Shown here in pieces: positions 5,943 through 9,175 of a DNA stretch of 9,175 nt. The DNA comes from Candidatus Bathyarchaeum sp. (lineage in GTDB: Archaea > Thermoproteota > Bathyarchaeia > Bathyarchaeales > Bathyarchaeaceae). Position 1 is the first letter of the stretch, and every line of letters starts with the position of its first letter. The translations under genes and the position numbers were made by a program. The notes beneath the pieces were generated by a model. The model was given only the letters and a program-made list of their open reading frames with translations. It was not told where the DNA came from and searched no databases. The DNA lies in assembly GCA_003096255.1 (NCBI GenBank), contig PIXS01000152.1:1-9175 (forward strand). The letters are read 5' to 3'.

Positions 5943-7010
5943 ATGAAACGAAGCAAATTAACAATTCTGGCAATAATATTAGCTATCATTGTTATGGCGG
6001 CTCCCGCATCCGCATTCCTTGGATCGCAAAACATCGAAACCAAAGCTGAAATAATGGTAGAGATTGCTTACGGCGCCCAAGAAACCGTAATGGGCATAGT
6101 CACTCGCTTAGAAGACAACTCAACCGCATATCAAATGCTCCTTGATGCCGACTTGGATGAACTATTCTACGGCAACGTTTCCCTTTGTGTGGAAAACCAA
6201 ACAGAAGTCAACGGAACTATCGTAAATGCTGACGGCGAAGGTTGGGCATTTCTGGACGCAGCCAACGTGTCACTGTATGCTGAGGAATACGAATTTGCAA
6301 TCGAAAACGCAACAGAAGCACTGGAAATATTCCGTGACGTTATACGATCACTCAACGACATACTAGTTGACGCAGGCATCGAAACTGAAGGGATACTTGA
6401 TACAGAGTTACTTCAAGAAGCCATTGACCGCTCACGAGACAGAATCGCTCAGCTTCGAGCGCTAATCGATGACGGTCATGAGTTGGAGGCCAACTTGACT
6501 GACGCAGAAGATTATCTCGACATAGCCCAAGCAGCACTTGATTTAGGTGAACTTGAGGATGCCGAAGACGCGTTGATGGAAGCTAACTCTATAATCAGCG
6601 ATGTCTGTGCTGAATTAAGGGAAATCGCCAAAGGACTGAACCCTGGAAGAATACAAAGTTACCTTGTGCATGCACGCCAATATAGGGAACGATTCAGAGA
6701 AATGTTTGGACAAGCATCAGATGAAGACATAGACGTTGACGCAGTAGCTCAGGCGCTTGGTTACGTAGATGGGGATGCATTCATGGCACGACTCCAAGAG
6801 ATGATTGAAGATGCTCAAGACGCAAATGACGTCAACAAGGCAATCAAAGAACTGAAAGACTTCAGCAAAATGGCAAAGAGAATGGATCAAGCTTTGACCA
6901 AAGAGTTCGGTAACAACGGAAACGGCAATGGAAACGGAAATGGACAAGGAAACGGTAATTCTGGCAACGGTAAAGGCAACGGCAACATGGGCGGCGGAAA
7001 CAGCCCATAA
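5943..7010 (+). CDS. Secreted helical protein with Gly-Asn-rich C-terminal tail
   Basis: I do not recognise a named family. The 355-residue product has a clear signal peptide: positive MKRSK, a hydrophobic core to about 20, and a likely cut after PASA (residue 24). The mature part is acidic and almost all helical, with Ala/Leu/Glu/Asp-rich stretches (about 110-230) suggesting helical bundles or coiled coil. It has only two cysteines, C82 and C222, possibly a disulfide. Seven N-glycosylation sequons (N59, N78, N85, N90, N108, N122, N184) lie in the first half, as expected for an archaeal surface or secreted protein. From 323 to 355 it becomes a Gly-Asn tail with almost no other residues. There is no C-terminal membrane helix or PEF-type signal, so it may be released or held non-covalently. 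GGTGA at 5932-5936, six bases before the ATG, fixes the start. It is a single-gene unit, convergent with the membrane regulator. Confidence 0.85.
   Translation: MKRSKLTILAIILAIIVMAAPASAFLGSQNIETKAEIMVEIAYGAQETVMGIVTRLEDNSTAYQMLLDADLDELFYGNVSLCVENQTEVNGTIVNADGEGWAFLDAANVSLYAEEYEFAIENATEALEIFRDVIRSLNDILVDAGIETEGILDTELLQEAIDRSRDRIAQLRALIDDGHELEANLTDAEDYLDIAQAALDLGELEDAEDALMEANSIISDVCAELREIAKGLNPGRIQSYLVHARQYRERFREMFGQASDEDIDVDAVAQALGYVDGDAFMARLQEMIEDAQDANDVNKAIKELKDFSKMAKRMDQALTKEFGNNGNGNGNGNGQGNGNSGNGKGNGNMGGGNSP
6909..7006 (+). repeat. Gly-Asn coding low-complexity repeat
   Basis: This segment is made of GGN-AAY codon pairs (such as GGAAAC, GGCAAT and GGTAAC) repeated about a dozen times with small changes, including GQG, GKG, SG and MGGG variants. 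It encodes the C-terminal tail of the secreted protein. The codons vary at third positions, so the repeat looks kept at protein level and is not a fresh microsatellite expansion. Confidence 0.85.
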
Positions 7011-7012
7011 AA

Positions 7013-7034
7013 CATCTTTTCTTTTTATTTTTTT
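7013..7034 (+). terminator. T-rich terminator between convergent genes
   Basis: Runs of four, five and seven T (7017-7033) begin just after the stop of the secreted-protein gene. Archaeal RNA polymerase ends at such T tracts without needing a hairpin. The tract overlaps the last codons of the convergent gene on the other strand, which read as a Lys-Lys end. Confidence 0.6.
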
Positions 7035-8197
7035 AGTTCAACCTGATTTTCAAGCCCAATCTTTTGAACTTTAACTATGTCAAGTTTTTCAAGTCGCCTA
7101 ACCAGTCTCCAGAGGCTTGTTCGCGGTATTTCAGGAAACCGTTCCCTTATCTGGGACTCGAAAGCTTTTCCTTCATTCTCTGACAGAAACTGTATTACAT
7201 CCTGTTCTTCTTTGTTCAGTTGAGGATGCAGCTTCACGATTTTTTCAACATTCGGTTTCCGTTTAATAAAAAGAAAGAATACAACAACAATGATTAACGC
7301 CACGGCAGCTACTGCAGCGGCAATGTATTCGATGGGAAAGCTGTCCCCGTTTGAGTCACCGCCATTTGGAGTGCCTCCGTTTGGGGAGTCCTCACTAACT
7401 GTGAGCTGGTCAGTTAGCCCCTCTATTTCGATGTTATATGTTCCGGATGTTTGCTTGGTGATCTTGAATTCTGTTGTGGTTGAGGCTCCTGCATCAAGAG
7501 TCACGCTTTTGGTTTCTTCTGTTGTTTGATTTATCAACAGGGAAACTGTGTAGGAGCCTGATTGACCGCCCACGTTGGTGACTTTGACTGAAACAGTAAC
7601 CTCTTCTCCCTTTTTGACTTCAAGGGGCGTGACAGATAGGTCGCTGATTTGGAAGTTTGCGGGTGGAGTTAATGGAATTACGTAACTTATTTCCCATTGG
7701 CTTGGAAACAGTGTTAGTATGTTGTCTTCCATGTCTATTGATGTTGGCGTTTCGCTCAGGTAAACCACTGTTGAATCTTCAGGCAACTGAACTGTCATGT
7801 TGTATGGCGTGTCAACATTAATCGTCCACACTTCACCATCCTTCGATGTTAAAGAATGAGTGTCATACTGAAGCGAAACGCTTGTCGCCCCCAAAGTCAA
7901 AACAGTCAAATTGTTTCCTTCTACCTCATAATCCAGAACAGTCTGGTTCTCGTCAAGCACAATGTAATTGTCCGCTGACGAACTCAGAAGAGGCAGAGAT
8001 ACCGCCGCAATAGTCTCATTCACGCTCAAGGTTTGTGTGACCCGGACAAGTCCGTCCCTGTAAATTTGAAGGTCAGTTGAGTCAAGCTGATAGTCAGTCT
8101 CCTGAGCAGCTGCTGCGGTTACACTCAGTAATAGGATAACAGTTGTGAAGACAACAAAAGCAGTTTGCCTAGAATCTCCTTTCATGGTCAAATTCAC
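7025..8197 (-). CDS. Membrane-tethered winged-helix regulator with extracellular CARDB-like domain
   Basis: The 390-residue protein has a signal peptide (about 5-32, cut near AAAAQ) and a β-rich outside region at 35-175 with sequons N60, N84, N96 and N133. A CARDB/Ig-like domain follows at about 180-267 (SDLSVTPLEVKKGEEVTVSVKVTNVG). Then come a Gly-Asn-Ser-Pro linker (269-286), one membrane helix (289-311) followed by KRK, and a cytoplasmic winged helix at about 325-388 (LNKEEQDVIQFLSENEGKAF, then RTSLWRLVRRLEKLDIV). This layout suggests a one-protein receptor that senses something outside and acts on DNA at the membrane. Related builds with DUF7343-like helix-turn-helix tails are known in archaea. 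The ligand is unknown. The frame opens with GTG at 8197; ATG at 8185 (residue 5) is an alternative, with GTGA about nine bases upstream. It is divergent from a soluble winged-helix gene. Confidence 0.85.
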   Translation of the reverse strand: MNLTMKGDSRQTAFVVFTTVILLLSVTAAAAQETDYQLDSTDLQIYRDGLVRVTQTLSVNETIAAVSLPLLSSSADNYIVLDENQTVLDYEVEGNNLTVLTLGATSVSLQYDTHSLTSKDGEVWTINVDTPYNMTVQLPEDSTVVYLSETPTSIDMEDNILTLFPSQWEISYVIPLTPPANFQISDLSVTPLEVKKGEEVTVSVKVTNVGGQSGSYTVSLLINQTTEETKSVTLDAGASTTTEFKITKQTSGTYNIEIEGLTDQLTVSEDSPNGGTPNGGDSNGDSFPIEYIAAAVAAVALIIVVVFFLFIKRKPNVEKIVKLHPQLNKEEQDVIQFLSENEGKAFESQIRERFPEIPRTSLWRLVRRLEKLDIVKVQKIGLENQVELKK

Positions 8198-8222
8198 ACT
8201 GAAATGATGTTGGTTTCTTGTC

Positions 8223-8264
8223 TAATAAGACTTCTGAATCTAAGGTATAGCGGGAATCTTATTA
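8223..8264. promoter_or_regulatory. Inverted repeat in the shared promoter region of two regulators
   Basis: TAATAAGA (8223-8230) and TCTTATTA (8257-8264) are perfect reverse complements, 26 bases apart. GAATCT is also present twice in direct orientation (8236-8241 and 8254-8259). The block fills the centre of the 109-base region between the divergent regulator genes, so it may be an operator for one of them. Either arm could also serve as a minus-strand TATA element for the membrane regulator gene. Confidence 0.4.
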
Positions 8265-8271
8265 ACATTCA

Positions 8272-8284
8272 CTTATACTTATAG
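8272..8284 (+). promoter_or_regulatory. TATA box of the soluble winged-helix gene
   Basis: CTTATACTTATAG is centred about 29 bases before the ATG at 8307. With normal archaeal spacing, transcription would begin at or within a few bases of the start codon. No Shine-Dalgarno site is visible there, so the mRNA is probably leaderless or nearly so. Confidence 0.5.
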
Positions 8285-8306
8285 AAAACAAGGTTAGTGC
8301 TCCAAG

Positions 8307-8834
8307 ATGGGAGACAAAGACGTATGGCATTACATCCTTCCATTCCCCTTCGAAACTGAAAAACGTAGGCTAATCTGGAGTGTCCTACAGTCTAAGGTAG
8401 GCAAGAGTCTTCTAATGAACATGACGCTGGAGGGACGAACCTACCAAAAGGACCTCATCAACGGAACCTCCTACTCAAACAAGTCAATAATTGAGTACCT
8501 GAAGCGGATGGTTTCAGCTGGCATTCTAGAGCAGGGCATGGAGCGGGTTGCAACAGGAAAAAGGAAAGTGAGAGTCAGATGGTATGTTCCCACAAACCTT
8601 GGAAGATGGTTTATCCTTTTCCTGAAACCCACAGAAGAGATTCCTCCTGAGCTGGTGCGAAAAACGATAGAAGAAATCTTTCATGTCTACGCCTCCAGCA
8701 TCGTTGAAGTCAGCGAGGAGTTCGGAATAAACATAGACGTATTCCGCGAAATCCTTAACGCCGAATATAACAAAACCAAAAAAGAAACGGCAGGAAGGCT
8801 CGCCAGTTTCCATGAAAAGAAACCTGCTAGTTAA
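8307..8834 (+). CDS. Winged-helix (ArsR-like) transcriptional regulator
   Basis: The 175-residue cytoplasmic protein has a winged helix-turn-helix at about residues 18-100. It runs from a first helix (EKRRLIWSVLQSKVGKSLLMNM) through TYQKDLINGTSYSNKSIIEYLKRMVSAGIL, the turn and recognition helix, to a basic wing (VATGKRKVRVRWYVPT). A helical tail at about 113-165 (PELVRKTIEEIFHVYASSIVEV, then FREILNAEYN) probably serves for dimerisation. No metal-binding cysteines are present; the protein has none at all. This rules out a classical Cys-based ArsR sensor. It is divergent from the membrane-bound winged-helix protein and convergent, with an 8-base gap, with the surface-protein gene. The shared intergenic inverted repeat suggests auto- or cross-regulation. 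Target and signal are unknown. The start is supported by a TATA box at leaderless spacing. Confidence 0.82.
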   Translation: MGDKDVWHYILPFPFETEKRRLIWSVLQSKVGKSLLMNMTLEGRTYQKDLINGTSYSNKSIIEYLKRMVSAGILEQGMERVATGKRKVRVRWYVPTNLGRWFILFLKPTEEIPPELVRKTIEEIFHVYASSIVEVSEEFGINIDVFREILNAEYNKTKKETAGRLASFHEKKPAS

Positions 8835-8842
8835 AAGTACTC

Positions 8843-9175
8843 TTATGTTCCTTTTGATCCTTGGTGAAACAGTTGCTTTCTTTTGGTTACGATGAGTGAA
8901 GTTGAAGTTAGCAATAAGGACAGGACGATTAATGAGGAATATTCTGGAATTACGTGAGTGCCTGCGATTTCTATCATGTGAGTGCTGTGGGTGTAGGTGA
9001 TGTAGAAACTGTTGTGGGTGCCATTATAGGTTCTTGTGTAATCTGCGCCTTCAATCAATGGTTGCCCATTCAAATAAACCGAAAAATCGCCCCAAAGCAA
9101 ATTTTCAGGAATTGTTATGTTGCAGAATCCTGTTGTTCCCGTAAGACCCGTAACGTTGAAAGAAAGTTGTAGTGA
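8843..9175 (-). CDS. Surface protein, C-terminal fragment with PEF-like (IPEYSS) anchor tail
   Basis: The frame is open from the right edge to TAA at 8845-8843, giving the last 110 residues of a larger exported protein. The visible part is a β-rich domain of a type common near the C-terminus of archaeal surface proteins: FNVTGLTGTTGFCNITIPEN, then VYLNGQPLIEGADYT, then FYITYTHSTHMIEIAGT. It ends with VIPEYSS, a hydrophobic helix (LIVLSLLLTSTSLIV) and a basic TKRK tail. This order (PEF-like motif, helix, basic cluster) matches archaeal PEF-CTERM-like sorting or anchoring signals, so the protein should be exposed outside with its tail in the membrane. A TTG at 9100 is inside the domain and is not the start; upstream codons read on without stop. 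Sequons are visible in NVT, NIT and NGT. Function of the missing main part is unknown. Confidence 0.8.
   Translation of the reverse strand, partial: SLQLSFNVTGLTGTTGFCNITIPENLLWGDFSVYLNGQPLIEGADYTRTYNGTHNSFYITYTHSTHMIEIAGTHVIPEYSSLIVLSLLLTSTSLIVTKRKQLFHQGSKGT

Noticed and set aside
6909..7006. Gly-Asn repeat as a CRISPR-like or satellite array
   Set aside because: The units are six bases, in frame and variable at third positions, with no spacers; it is a coding low-complexity tail.
8526..8813. 95-residue minus-strand frame
   Set aside because: It is fully antisense to the winged-helix gene and has no start signals or recognisable domain.

Overview
The window reads as archaeal chromosome, most likely an uncultured member of the Bathyarchaeia or a related Thermoproteota lineage. 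The signs are TATA-type promoters, GGAGGTGA-like Shine-Dalgarno sites, a class I lysyl-tRNA synthetase, an AbrB-PhoU fusion regulator, a membrane-tethered winged-helix regulator and a surface protein ending in a PEF-like (IPEYSS) sorting tail. The lineage is inferred from gene types and style, not from a phylogenetic marker.

Region 1 (1-2728, minus strand) is the promoter-proximal end of an energy-converting [NiFe]-hydrogenase operon. Read in the direction of transcription it holds a possible 52-residue leader ORF, a NuoA-like membrane subunit with a TTG start, a HycG/EchC/NuoB-like Fe-S subunit, a fused NuoC+NuoD (HycE-like) catalytic subunit, and the first 24 codons of a HycD/EchB/NuoH-like membrane subunit that runs off the left edge. 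Spacing is 1-4 bases or overlapping. The large subunit keeps both CxxC pairs that bind Ni-Fe and has a 26-residue tail after a HycE-like Arg-Met processing point. It should therefore be a hydrogenase and not a quinone- or F420H2-linked complex I module, even though a NuoA-like protein precedes it.

Region 2 (2729-4062) holds the divergent intergenic region and, on the plus strand, an AbrB-PhoU type regulator. Region 3 (4063-5776, minus strand) has a tRNA-Gly(CCC) with an encoded CCA end and its own TATA element, just downstream of lysS (class I LysRS).

Region 4 (5777-9175) looks like a cell-surface and regulation block. It contains a secreted, helical, sequon-rich protein with a Gly-Asn tail; a convergent single-pass membrane protein with an outside CARDB-like domain and a cytoplasmic winged helix; a divergent soluble winged-helix protein sharing a short intergenic region with an 8-bp inverted repeat; and the C-terminal end of a surface protein with a PEF-like anchor tail.

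No CRISPR array, insertion sequence, integrase or other clear mobile element was seen. The most interesting items are the catalytic group 4 hydrogenase with a NuoA-like subunit, and the membrane regulator/divergent regulator pair next to surface-protein genes.
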